Source of the DNA: Advenella sp. FME57 | GTDB lineage: Bacteria > Pseudomonadota > Gammaproteobacteria > Burkholderiales > Burkholderiaceae_B | NCBI RefSeq assembly: GCF_014897675.1 | Contig: NZ_JABUXU010000016.1 | Coordinates: forward strand, 49,464 to 113,463 | Length of the DNA: 64,000 nt | Direction of reading: 5' to 3' | In this document: piece after piece, positions 51,301-59,863 of the stretch | Numbering within the stretch: the first letter of the stretch is position 1 | Layout of the letters: the number at the start of each line of letters is the position of its first letter | Position numbers and translations under genes: made by a program | The notes under the pieces: generated by a model | Databases searched by the model: none | Seen by the model: only the letters and a program-made list of their open reading frames with translations | Told to the model about the DNA's origin: nothing

Positions 51301-52119
51301 ATGAAGAAGTTGCAAGGTTTACTTGGTCTTGGAGCGCTCCTGCCAGCCTGTACGGCGTGGGCTCAGGTCCAGGATATGCCAGGTGGTCCTAAGGTATTGC
51401 AAGTCAATCTGCATAAGGGTGTCACCGAAATAGCCGAGAGCATGTACAGTCTGCACATCATGATGCTGATAATCTGTACTGTCATTTTTATTGCCGTCTT
51501 CGGCGTCATGTTCTACTCAATCTGGGCGCACCGCAAATCCAAGGGTTTCAAGGCTTCCGTATTCCATGAGCACATGGGCGTGGAAGTGGCCTGGACAGTG
51601 GTCCCGTTCATTATCGTGATTGCGATGGCCCTGCCTGCAACGAAAACCGTGGTGGCAATGAAAGATACCAGCAGCGCTGACATCACCGTCAAGGCAACTG
51701 GCTATCAGTGGAAATGGGGTTATGAGTACCTGGATGGCAAGGCCAAGGGTATCAATTTCGTCTCCAATATGACCACGCCTTACGACCAGATCGAAGGCAA
51801 AGCCGAGAAATCCAATACTTACTTGATGGAAGTGGATAACGAGTTGGTTGTTCCCGCAGGTAAGAAAGTCCGCGTCGTGATCACTGCCGACGACGTCATT
51901 CATTCATTTTTTGTACCAGAGCTGGGTGTGAAACAGGATGCCATCCCCGGCTTCCTGCGTGATGCCTGGTTTCGCACCGACAAGGTGGGTACGTATCGCG
52001 GCCAGTGTGCCGAGCTGTGTGGCCAGAACCATGCATTCATGCCAATCGTAGTCCGCGTCGTTTCTCCAGAGGATTATGACAAGTGGATTGCAGAGCAGCA
52101 GAAAGTAGCAGCACAATGA
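51301..52119 (+). CDS. coxB: Cytochrome c oxidase subunit II
   Basis: A 272-residue aa3-type subunit II. Signal peptide (about 1-21, ending AWA|QVQD), two transmembrane helices (about 46-68 and 95-112), and a periplasmic cupredoxin domain. The CuA site is intact: DDVIHSFFVPELGVK has its first His, and QCAELCGQNHAFM the two Cys, Glu, His and Met. There is no fused cytochrome c domain. The ATG at 51301 follows GAGGTC. First gene of the cox operon; it takes electrons from cytochrome c. Confidence 0.94.
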   Translation: MKKLQGLLGLGALLPACTAWAQVQDMPGGPKVLQVNLHKGVTEIAESMYSLHIMMLIICTVIFIAVFGVMFYSIWAHRKSKGFKASVFHEHMGVEVAWTVVPFIIVIAMALPATKTVVAMKDTSSADITVKATGYQWKWGYEYLDGKAKGINFVSNMTTPYDQIEGKAEKSNTYLMEVDNELVVPAGKKVRVVITADDVIHSFFVPELGVKQDAIPGFLRDAWFRTDKVGTYRGQCAELCGQNHAFMPIVVRVVSPEDYDKWIAEQQKVAAQ

Positions 52120-52201
52120 AAATGACATTCGGAACTTTATATTCGCAATATTGCGCCTGTGATATCTGCAAGCCAGGCACGCAGCAGGCAAGGAGTCAAA
52201 A

Positions 52202-53803
52202 ATGAGTAGTACAGTAGTGGGTCACGCTCCTGATCATCACGGACACGATGACCATCACCACGCAGCCCCAACGGGCTGGCGCCGCTGGCTGTTCGCCACC
52301 AATCACAAGGATATCGGTACGATGTACCTGTTATTCTCGTTCATCATGCTGCTTGAGGGCGGCGCGCTGGCGTTGCTGATTCGTACCGAGCTGTTTGAAC
52401 CGGGGATACAGTTCTTCCAGCCTGATCTGTTCAACCAGTTCACCACCATGCACGGCCTGATTATGATTTTCGGTGCGATCATGCCTGCGCTGGTTGGATT
52501 TGCCAACTATATGATTCCGTTGCAGATCGGCGCGTCCGATATGGCTTTTGCGCGGATGAATAACTTTAGCTTCTGGCTGCTGCCTGTCGGCGCCATTTTG
52601 CTGACCGGCTCGTTCTTTGTTCCTGGCGGCGCCACTGCTGCCGGCTGGACACTTTACGCACCGTTGTCGCTGCAAATGGGTCCTGGCATGGACATGGCCA
52701 TTTTCGCCGTGCACATCCTGGGTGCCTCGTCCATTATGGGTGCGATCAATATTATCGTGACCATCCTGAATATGCGCGCGCCTGGCATGACATTGATGAA
52801 AATGCCGCTGTTCTGCTGGACATGGTTGATCACTGCATTCCTGCTAATCGCTGTGATGCCGGTTCTGGCTGCTGCCGTCACCATGTTGCTGACCGACCGT
52901 CACTTTGGCACAGGCTTTTTCAACGCCGCTGCCGGTGGTGATCCGGTTCTGTATCAGCACATATTCTGGTTCTTCGGCCACCCTGAAGTGTATATTATGA
53001 TTCTGCCGGCCTTCGGTATTGTGTCGGCCATCATTCCTACCTTCTCACGCAAGCGCCTGTTTGGTTATGCGTCCATGGTGTATGCGACTGCCGCGATTGC
53101 CGTGCTGTCGTTCATCGTCTGGGCCCACCATATGTTTGCAACGGGTATGCCGGTCACCGGGCAGTTGTACTTCATGTATGCAACCATGCTCATTTCCATT
53201 CCTACGGGCGTGAAAGTGTTCAACTGGGTCGCCACCATGTGGCGCGGTTCGCTTACCTTCGAAACGCCCATGCTGTTCTCCGTTGGTTTTATTTTCGTGT
53301 TCACCCTTGGTGGCTTTACCGGTCTGATTCTGGCCGTTGCGCCCATTGATATCGCCGTACACGATACCTATTATGTTGTGGCTCACTTTCACTACGTGCT
53401 GGTAGCCGGATCGCTGTTTGCCCTTTTTGCCGGTACCTATTACTGGCTGCCAAAATGGACAGGCCGTATGTATAACGAGAAACTGGGCAAAATCCACTTC
53501 TGGTCTACCATGCTGTCTTTCAACTTGACGTTCTTCCCGATGCACTTCCTGGGACTGGCCGGCATGCCGCGTCGTTATGTCGATTACGCACCGCAGTTTA
53601 CGGACTTCCACCAGATCGCCACTATCGGTGCCTTCTGGTTCGGATTCTCGCAATTGCTGTTTTTGTACATCATTTTGAAAACATATCGTGGCGCTGGCGA
53701 GACTGCGACTGCCCAGGTATGGGAAGGTGCAGAAGGGCTGGAGTGGACACTGCCATCTCCGCTGCCGTTCCATACCTTTGAAACGCCGCCTGTTGTCAAG
53801 TAA
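52202..53803 (+). CDS. coxA: Cytochrome c oxidase subunit I
   Basis: A 533-residue catalytic subunit with 12 helices. Visible are [13 protein letters not shown] (haem a His), [18 protein letters not shown] with CuB His and cross-linked Tyr, [13 protein letters not shown] (two CuB His), and [17 protein letters not shown] (haem a3 and a ligands). A His-rich N-terminal stretch ([13 protein letters not shown]) precedes the first helix. AAGGAG lies before the ATG. All redox ligands are present, so the enzyme is active if assembled. Confidence 0.97.
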   Translation: MSSTVVGHAPDHHGHDDHHHAAPTGWRRWLFATNHKDIGTMYLLFSFIMLLEGGALALLIRTELFEPGIQFFQPDLFNQFTTMHGLIMIFGAIMPALVGFANYMIPLQIGASDMAFARMNNFSFWLLPVGAILLTGSFFVPGGATAAGWTLYAPLSLQMGPGMDMAIFAVHILGASSIMGAINIIVTILNMRAPGMTLMKMPLFCWTWLITAFLLIAVMPVLAAAVTMLLTDRHFGTGFFNAAAGGDPVLYQHIFWFFGHPEVYIMILPAFGIVSAIIPTFSRKRLFGYASMVYATAAIAVLSFIVWAHHMFATGMPVTGQLYFMYATMLISIPTGVKVFNWVATMWRGSLTFETPMLFSVGFIFVFTLGGFTGLILAVAPIDIAVHDTYYVVAHFHYVLVAGSLFALFAGTYYWLPKWTGRMYNEKLGKIHFWSTMLSFNLTFFPMHFLGLAGMPRRYVDYAPQFTDFHQIATIGAFWFGFSQLLFLYIILKTYRGAGETATAQVWEGAEGLEWTLPSPLPFHTFETPPVVK

Positions 53804-53812
53804 CATCGCGTT

Positions 53813-53923
53813 ATGACACCAGAGCAAAAACGTAGGAACAGGATTGTTGGTTTGATCCTGGCCGGATTGGTAGTTGCAATCTTCCTGTGGGCGATTTTCG
53901 GTCATGTACTGTCAGCGGCGTAA
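53813..53923 (+). CDS. Cytochrome oxidase small assembly-type protein
   Basis: A 36-residue protein starting MTPEQKRRNRIVGLILAGLV with one transmembrane helix (about 12-31) and FGHVLSAA end. Tiny one-helix proteins with the same MTPEQKRRNxR-type basic start stand after coxA in many betaproteobacteria and are annotated as small assembly proteins. It begins ten bases after the coxA stop. Function not established. Confidence 0.75.
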   Translation: MTPEQKRRNRIVGLILAGLVVAIFLWAIFGHVLSAA

Positions 53924-53952
53924 CACCGCTGACACTTGGGAAGGATGTAGCA

Positions 53953-54177
53953 ATGAGTGAAGATTTACGGGATTTGTCCAAAAGAAAGCTCAGCTTCTTT
54001 CAGACCATGAAAGCAGTGCTGTGGGGGCTGTTCGGCGTGCGCCGCGGCTCGGGCTATCAGGATGACATTTCCCGGTTGAATCCGGTACATCTGATCCTGG
54101 GTGGCATCATAGCGACAGTCCTGTTTATTATTTTATTGGTGATGGTGGCGCGCTGGGCGATAACCAGCCTCACCTAG
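53953..54177 (+). CDS. DUF2970 protein
   Basis: A 74-residue protein: short polar start, FFQTMKAVLWGLFGVRRGSG (the usual DUF2970 core, including the FFGVRxxxG-type loop), then one strong transmembrane helix (about 46-68). It follows the small assembly protein by 29 bases. In other betaproteobacteria ctaG (Cox11) usually comes just before DUF2970; it is absent here. Function unknown, presumed linked to oxidase assembly by position. Confidence 0.85.
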   Translation: MSEDLRDLSKRKLSFFQTMKAVLWGLFGVRRGSGYQDDISRLNPVHLILGGIIATVLFIILLVMVARWAITSLT

Positions 54178-54208
54178 TTGGTCAAAGCGTTCCATGAGGG
54201 AGAACATT

Positions 54209-55084
54209 ATGAGTGCGAGCCACTCGGTTCAGGTAAAAGAAGCACCGTATTATTACGTGCCGGCCGATTCGGCCCATCCAGTTAAGACAAGTGCCATAAT
54301 GCTGATCATTTTGATCGGCGCGGTGACCTGGATTAACAAAGTGCCTTACGGGCAGTATCTCGTACTGTTTGGGCTGCTTGCCCTGTTTTTCGTACTCTAT
54401 CAATGGTTTGGCGATGCCATCCGTGAGTCAGAGGCGGGCATGAACAGCAAGCGCATTGACTTGTCTTACCGCTGGGGTATGGGCTGGTTCATCTTCTCTG
54501 AAGTGATGTTTTTTGCCGCGTTCTTCGGCTCGCTCTGGTATGCGCGTGAAGTGACCACGCCCTGGTTGAGCGACATGGATCATCAGTTGCTGCTGTGGCC
54601 CGGCTTTACCGGCCAGTGGCCCAATCTGGGTCCTGCAGGCATCGTCGCCCATTTTGAAACAGTAGGTCCCTTCTGGCTGCCGACGATCAACACGCTGTTG
54701 CTGTTGTCTTCAGGCCTGACACTGACCCTGTCTCACCATGCATTACGTGCCGATCACCGCAAAAGCGCTATTTTGTGGCTGTTCGTCACCATTGTTCTGG
54801 GTTTCACCTTCGTGTTTTTCCAGGCCGAAGAATACATTCACGCCTATTCCGAACTGAATCTGCGTTTTGATTCCGGTATTTACGGTTCGCTGTTCTATAT
54901 GCTCACCGGCTTTCACGGCTTTCACGTGCTGCTCGGTGCAACCATGCTCACTGTCATTCTGATCCGCCTGATCCGTGGTCACTTCACTGCCGATCATCAC
55001 TTCGGTTTTGAGGGTGCTGCCTGGTACTGGCACTTTGTGGACGTGGTCTGGCTGGGTCTGTACCTGTTCGTTTACTGGTTCTGA
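54209..55084 (+). CDS. coxC: Cytochrome c oxidase subunit III
   Basis: A 291-residue, seven-helix subunit III. SYRWGMGWFIFSEVMFFAAF FGSLWYAR-type motif with the conserved Glu, LLLSSGLTLTLSHHALRADH and GSLFYMLTGFHGFHVLLGAT are diagnostic. The ATG at 54209 with GAGGGAG is chosen. A hairpin after its stop (55110-55133) may partly end the operon, while SURF1 and haem A genes follow further on. Confidence 0.95.
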   Translation: MSASHSVQVKEAPYYYVPADSAHPVKTSAIMLIILIGAVTWINKVPYGQYLVLFGLLALFFVLYQWFGDAIRESEAGMNSKRIDLSYRWGMGWFIFSEVMFFAAFFGSLWYAREVTTPWLSDMDHQLLLWPGFTGQWPNLGPAGIVAHFETVGPFWLPTINTLLLLSSGLTLTLSHHALRADHRKSAILWLFVTIVLGFTFVFFQAEEYIHAYSELNLRFDSGIYGSLFYMLTGFHGFHVLLGATMLTVILIRLIRGHFTADHHFGFEGAAWYWHFVDVVWLGLYLFVYWF

Positions 55085-55109
55085 TTTACCCAGCGGTTCG
55101 ATAAAAGGC

Positions 55110-55133
55110 AAAGGGTCGGAAAACCGACCCTTT
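55110..55133 (+). terminator. Hairpin after coxC
   Basis: AAAGGGTCGG and CCGACCCTTT form a perfect ten-pair stem with a four-A loop, 25 bases after the coxC stop. Only short T runs follow, so termination may be partial. It also faces the convergent small gene at 55327. Confidence 0.65.
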
Positions 55134-55326
55134 GCTGTTTCAGCGCAACCGGGTGCTGTTACAGCAAAGCGCAGTCATTGGCGGTATGATGTTTAACGTG
55201 GTGTTGATAGCATAGCGGTGCCCACAACAGGCTTGCATTGAAGCTGGCTCAGGCTGGTTTGACGCGGGTAAAAACGCGCTGACCAGCCCCTGAGCGTGTA
55301 ACCGGGCCGTGTTCCGGAACGCGGTT

Positions 55327-55539
55327 TTAACGAGTAGGCTGGTCAATGCCCGTGCTGTCGATCCATCCCATGTAATGGGCAAACAGGACGAACAGAAACA
55401 GCGCAATGGACAGTGCAATACGCAGGGTAAGTGCGTTGACTGTGCGATTGGTTGTGCCTTTGTCGCGCATAAGGTAGAAAAAGGCCGATGCCAGACTGCC
55501 TATGATCGCAAGAAAGGCGAGTCCGATAAAGATACGCAT
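55327..55539 (-). CDS. DUF2909-like twin transmembrane protein
   Basis: A 70-residue protein with two hydrophobic helices (about 3-23 and 44-62) separated by YLMRDKGTTNRTVNALTLRI, which matches small twin-transmembrane proteins in betaproteobacterial cox loci. It is on the opposite strand between coxC and SURF1. GGAG occurs upstream of the ATG. Function unknown. Confidence 0.8.
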   Translation of the reverse strand: MRIFIGLAFLAIIGSLASAFFYLMRDKGTTNRTVNALTLRIALSIALFLFVLFAHYMGWIDSTGIDQPTR

Positions 55540-55574
55540 GGGTTAACTCCTGACTGGAATAGAATATTGTAGTA

Positions 55575-56351
55575 ATGAAACGGAAATTAATAAACTGGAA
55601 AACAGTAACGATGCTGATTCTGCTGGCATTGCTGACTGTGATTTTCGTTTCTCTGGGTCGATGGCAGTTGCATCGCGCCGACGAGCGCCGCGCGACTGCG
55701 CAGCAGATTGAAAGCGGGCAGGCTCTGCCGCCACTGACCATTGACAAGCATATTCCGTCTTCCGATATTGTGGCATGGCGTCCTGCAACAGTCGCCGGCC
55801 ATTGGCTAGGCGCCTTCAGTGTATTGGTCAATCGCAACCAGAACGGTCGCCCGGGCTATTGGCTTGCCACCCCCCTGTTGCTGGACAATGATTCGCGTGA
55901 TGCGGTATTGGTATTGCGCGGCTGGTTCCCTCAAGTGCTGACGCCGTCCGCCATGCCTGAATTTGCCTTGCCTGAAGGCAGGCAGACGGTAAGCGGCGAG
56001 ATCGCTCTGCGGGTGCCGCGCCTGTTCGAACTATGGAGTTTGGGCAAGGCCGTGGCGCAGTTGCCTGAACAGATTCCCCAAAGCAGCGGACCGCTGCCTC
56101 AGGTGCAGAATTTGGATTTGGCCGAATTTGGCAAGGCCAGTGGCTTGCATATGCTGCCACTGGTGGTGCTGCAAACCGGTTCCTCCGAGCAGGGGCTGGT
56201 GCGAGATTGGCCGCATCCTTCTATTGATGCGGATAAGAATATCGGCTATGCATTGCAATGGTTCTGTTTTGCCGCCATTGCCGCCCTGGCCTTGTTGATC
56301 AGCCTGATCCGGCTGCGTCTGAAAAGTACAAAGGAAATGTCGTCGTCATGA
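55575..56351 (+). CDS. SURF1-family cytochrome oxidase assembly protein
   Basis: A 258-residue membrane protein. N-terminal helix (about 10-30) ends in FVSLGRWQLHRADERRA, the SURF1 LGxWQLxRxxxK motif; AVLVLRGWFPQVLTPS and the C-terminal NIGYALQWFCFAAIAALALL helix with NxxYAxQWF are also typical. SURF1 helps insert haem a into subunit I. It overlaps the next gene by four bases. Confidence 0.92.
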   Translation: MKRKLINWKTVTMLILLALLTVIFVSLGRWQLHRADERRATAQQIESGQALPPLTIDKHIPSSDIVAWRPATVAGHWLGAFSVLVNRNQNGRPGYWLATPLLLDNDSRDAVLVLRGWFPQVLTPSAMPEFALPEGRQTVSGEIALRVPRLFELWSLGKAVAQLPEQIPQSSGPLPQVQNLDLAEFGKASGLHMLPLVVLQTGSSEQGLVRDWPHPSIDADKNIGYALQWFCFAAIAALALLISLIRLRLKSTKEMSSS

Positions 56352-57010
56352 ATACCAACCGTCCATCGTCATCCGGGACTCCCACGCAGTCGGGCGCAAA
56401 GCGCTCCAACATGCCCCTGTACCTGATTATTCTGAGCTGTATCGTGCCCATGATTGCAGCTGCGCTGCTGTACTACGTGCCTTCGCTGAGACCAGATGGC
56501 TCAACCAATTACGGCAATTTTGTTCAGCCACAACGGCCCATGCCTTCGTCTGATACGCTCAGCCTGACTACGCTGGACGGCAAGCCTTTCGATCTGAATA
56601 CCCTCAAAGGAAAATGGGTGCTGGTCACGTCCGATGGTGGCGCCTGCCCGGATTCGTGCGCAAAGAAACTGCATTTTACCCGTAACGGGCACGCCAGCCA
56701 GGGCAAGAATGTCAACCGCATTCAGCGGGTCTGGTTTGTGACTGATGATCAGCCTATTCCAGAAAAAGTGCTGGAAGCCTACAAAGGCACGATCATGTTG
56801 CGGGCCGATCCCAAGGCGCTCAGCGATTTTCTGCTGGACGAAGCCGATCGTACAGGGGATGCGGTTGCGGTCGAAAAGAAAATGGATTCTTACCTGTGGA
56901 TTGTTGATCCCAATGGCAACCTGATTATGCATTACCCGGGCAATGAGTCTGACCCCGTGCGTTTTCGCGGTGATCTGGCCAAATTGCTGCATGCCTCGAC
57001 CATCGGCTGA
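56348..57010 (+). CDS. Cox-linked membrane protein with thioredoxin/SCO-like domain
   Basis: A 220-residue protein with one N-terminal helix (about 24-46) and a periplasmic thioredoxin-fold domain: LTTLDGKPFDLNTLKGKWVL then GGACPDSCAKKLHFTRN with a CxxxC motif as in SCO proteins, and late SYLWIVDPNGNLIMHYPG. It lacks a clear SCO His-ligand context, so it is probably a redox partner or copper-handling helper. It overlaps SURF1 and ctaA, so it belongs to the assembly operon. Confidence 0.8.
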   Translation: MNTNRPSSSGTPTQSGAKRSNMPLYLIILSCIVPMIAAALLYYVPSLRPDGSTNYGNFVQPQRPMPSSDTLSLTTLDGKPFDLNTLKGKWVLVTSDGGACPDSCAKKLHFTRNGHASQGKNVNRIQRVWFVTDDQPIPEKVLEAYKGTIMLRADPKALSDFLLDEADRTGDAVAVEKKMDSYLWIVDPNGNLIMHYPGNESDPVRFRGDLAKLLHASTIG

Positions 57011-58041
57011 TGTATATGAACACGGCAACTGAACGCATTCGCAGCCGCTATCGCAGGCTGGTGTTTCTGACCTGGTTTTTTACGCTGGATCTGATTATGT
57101 TCGGCGCATTTGTGCGCCTGACCGATTCAGGGCTGGGGTGCCCCGACTGGCCAGGCTGTTACGGCAAGGCAAGCCCTTTGGGCGCTTCTGAACATATTGC
57201 AAATGCGCTGCAGCAGCAGCCTTTTGGCCCGGTATCCATGTCAAAGGCCTGGATCGAAATGATTCACCGCTACTGGGGGACGTTGCTGGGGATGATGATT
57301 ATTGCGATTGTGTACATGGCATGGCGCTATCGCCGTGAGCTTGGCAGATCGCCGGTGCTGGCCACCGCCACCCTGGTCGCTGTTTGTCTGCAGGGCGCCT
57401 TCGGAGCCTGGACCGTGACGCACAAGCTGATGCCGCTAGTCGTGACCACGCACCTGGTGCTGGGCATGCTGCTGCTGGCCATGATGACCTGGCTGGCCGC
57501 TCGCGAAAAACCCCATGTAGGCATTGCTGCGCGCGCGCGCGCCTGGCGGCCGTGGATGGCTTTGGGGTTCATTGTGCTGGTTGTGCAGTTGTTTCTGGGG
57601 GGCTGGGTCAGCACCAATTACGCGGCGCTTGCCTGTATGGATTTTCCCACCTGTCATGGGGCCTGGGTGCCCGAGATGGACTATCAGGGTGGTTTTTCCC
57701 TGGTACGGGCGCTGGGCGAGTTGCCGACAGGTGAAATTATTTCTCAGGAAGCGCTGACCGCGATACACTGGACGCATCGCAATTTTGCTTTTTTTGTTTT
57801 TGTTTTCCTGTTTGCGCTGGCCTTTGTGGCGCGTCGGGAAGCCGGTCTGAAAGGGCCAGCCCATTTGCTGATCGGGCTGCTTATTGTTCAGGTACTGACC
57901 GGCCTGACAACCATTTTCTTCCAATGGCCGTTGCTTATCGCGGTACTGCACACAGGGGGTGCTGCCGGGCTTACCATAGCCTGCGTGACCCTGATGGTGC
58001 GTATGTCCCGCGGCGGTAAAGGGTCGTTTCTGCCACTATGA
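57010..58041 (+). CDS. ctaA: Haem A synthase (COX15/CtaA family)
   Basis: A 343-residue, eight-helix enzyme converting haem O to haem [21 protein letters not shown] is the family signature; [40 protein letters not shown] and [20 protein letters not shown] contain the four haem His. Start is ATG 57010, sharing a base with the previous stop; ATG 57016 is an alternative. Overlaps ctaB. Confidence 0.95.
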   Translation: MYMNTATERIRSRYRRLVFLTWFFTLDLIMFGAFVRLTDSGLGCPDWPGCYGKASPLGASEHIANALQQQPFGPVSMSKAWIEMIHRYWGTLLGMMIIAIVYMAWRYRRELGRSPVLATATLVAVCLQGAFGAWTVTHKLMPLVVTTHLVLGMLLLAMMTWLAAREKPHVGIAARARAWRPWMALGFIVLVVQLFLGGWVSTNYAALACMDFPTCHGAWVPEMDYQGGFSLVRALGELPTGEIISQEALTAIHWTHRNFAFFVFVFLFALAFVARREAGLKGPAHLLIGLLIVQVLTGLTTIFFQWPLLIAVLHTGGAAGLTIACVTLMVRMSRGGKGSFLPL

Positions 58042-58943
58042 CAACTGCTATTCATCCTGATGCCGGGCTGTTGCGACAGTACCTTGTCCTGACCAAGCCG
58101 CGCGTAACCCAGTTGGCCGTGTTTTGCGCGGTCATCGGTATGTTCCTGGCCTCGCCAGGCCTGCCTCCGGTGCAGATCCTGATTGCTGCGACAATTGGAA
58201 TCTGGCTGCTTGCTGCCGCTGCGTTTGCCATCAATTGCCTGATCGAGTTCGAGATTGATGCGCGCATGTTGCGTACGGCTCGCAGGCCGACGGCCAAGGG
58301 GACGATTACCCCCTTGCAGGTGATCACGCTATCGGGCGTGGTCGGCGGAGCCGGCATGCTGGTTCTGTATCACCTGGTGAACCCGCTGACAATGTGGCTT
58401 ACCTTTGCCACCTTTATCGGTTATGCGCTGATCTATACCATCATCCTCAAGCCGCGTACATCGCAGAATATCGTGATCGGCGGCCTGTCCGGCGCCATGC
58501 CGCCGGCGTTGGGCTGGGCGGCGGTGGCCAATGCCGTGCCCGCAGAAGCGTGGCTGCTGGTGCTGATCATTTTTGTCTGGACCCCGCCGCATTTCTGGGC
58601 GCTGGCGCTGTATCGCGAGCACGATTATCGCAATGCGGGCCTGCCCATGCTGCCGGTCACGCATGGCAAAGACTTTACGCGCCTGCATATCCTGCTGTAC
58701 ACCTTCATGCTGCTGGTCATCACCATATTGCCATTTGTGATTCGCATGAGCGGCTACATGTATCTGTCCAGCGCGCTGATACTGGGCGCCATTTTCATCG
58801 GTTATGCATACAGGCTCTACAAGGCATACAGTGACGAACTGGCCCGCAAGACGTTCCGCTATTCGATCCTTTATCTATCCCTGCTGTTTATGGCGCTGCT
58901 GATCGATCATTGGATTTTGATGTCGGGCGTCGTGGCTGGTTAG
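58038..58943 (+). CDS. ctaB: Protohaem IX farnesyltransferase (haem O synthase)
   Basis: A 301-residue UbiA-family prenyltransferase adding the farnesyl group to haem [21 protein letters not shown] at the start, [22 protein letters not shown]-type Asp-rich motif, [20 protein letters not shown] with its second Asp-containing motif, and nine helices. ATG 58038 overlaps the ctaA stop as ATGA. With ctaA it supplies haem A to the oxidase. Confidence 0.96.
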   Translation: MTTAIHPDAGLLRQYLVLTKPRVTQLAVFCAVIGMFLASPGLPPVQILIAATIGIWLLAAAAFAINCLIEFEIDARMLRTARRPTAKGTITPLQVITLSGVVGGAGMLVLYHLVNPLTMWLTFATFIGYALIYTIILKPRTSQNIVIGGLSGAMPPALGWAAVANAVPAEAWLLVLIIFVWTPPHFWALALYREHDYRNAGLPMLPVTHGKDFTRLHILLYTFMLLVITILPFVIRMSGYMYLSSALILGAIFIGYAYRLYKAYSDELARKTFRYSILYLSLLFMALLIDHWILMSGVVAG

Positions 58944-59076
58944 TTGGCAGCCGATCAGTGCCCGGCGGCGTGGCGACGATGATTGTGCTCGCTGTCAGCC
59001 AGGCATCGCGAGCGGCTTCTCGCGCTTGGCCCCTGCCTGTAATGAACGGGTTTTTTGTTGTCTCCTGGAGTAAATC

Positions 59077-59724
59077 ATGAAGTCGTTTCTGTCCCTGCGA
59101 TTTGCAACCCGAACTGTCCTTGCAATGGCTATGGCTACTGCGCTGGCTGCGTGTGATAACAATGCATCCGATAGTGCCGGCAATGCGGTTTCAGCGAATG
59201 CAACGGCTTCTGCTGGCAGCTTTACCGGCAGTGACATCACGGGAACCGGGTTCGGCAAGGATATTGAACTGGTCGACCAGAATGGCACCGCCATTCAGTT
59301 ACAGCAGGCCTATCGCGGCAAGGTCATGGTGATCTTCTTTGGCTTTACGCAATGTCCTGACGTGTGCCCTACTACCATGGCAGAACTGGCACAGGTAAGG
59401 GAAAAACTCGAGCCCGAACAGCGCGAGCAGGTGCAGGTCATCATGATCAGCGTCGACCCGCAACGCGATACGCCAGCCGTCATGAAGCAGTACGTGAGCG
59501 CTTTTGATCCTTCATTTGTGGGTCTGACCGGATCGGATGAACAAATTGCCAAGGTGGCATCGTCTTTCAAGGCGTACTACAAAAAGGTCGATAGCGGTCA
59601 AAGCTACACCATGGAGCACAGTTCCGGCTTGTATGTGCTGGACACAGAAGGGGAGTCCAGGCTGCTGATCAAACCCAATACCGCCCCCGAAGCGATTGCA
59701 GCGGATATTCAGAAGCTGCTGTAG
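59077..59724 (+). CDS. SCO1/SenC-family copper chaperone lipoprotein
   Basis: A 215-residue protein. The signal ends in lipobox LAAC with lipidated Cys25, followed by a low-complexity linker rich in Asn/Ser/Ala. The thioredoxin-fold domain has FFGFTQCPDVCPTTMAELAQ (copper-binding CxxxC), SVDPQRDTPAVMKQYVSAFD and the late MEHSSGLYVLD His ligand. It delivers copper to the CuA site of CoxB. GGAG before the ATG; end of the cox assembly group. Confidence 0.92.
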   Translation: MKSFLSLRFATRTVLAMAMATALAACDNNASDSAGNAVSANATASAGSFTGSDITGTGFGKDIELVDQNGTAIQLQQAYRGKVMVIFFGFTQCPDVCPTTMAELAQVREKLEPEQREQVQVIMISVDPQRDTPAVMKQYVSAFDPSFVGLTGSDEQIAKVASSFKAYYKKVDSGQSYTMEHSSGLYVLDTEGESRLLIKPNTAPEAIAADIQKLL

Positions 59725-59863
59725 CATTTCAGAAGCGGCTGCGGTATTACATCAGCGGTAGCATTATAACCGCGCCGGCCCCGGTGTTGTCTTCCCTTGA
59801 CTACCGTTGGGGTCGTGCCGGCAGACAGCCCTGGCGCCCCCGGATTGCCTGACCGGTGCCGGA

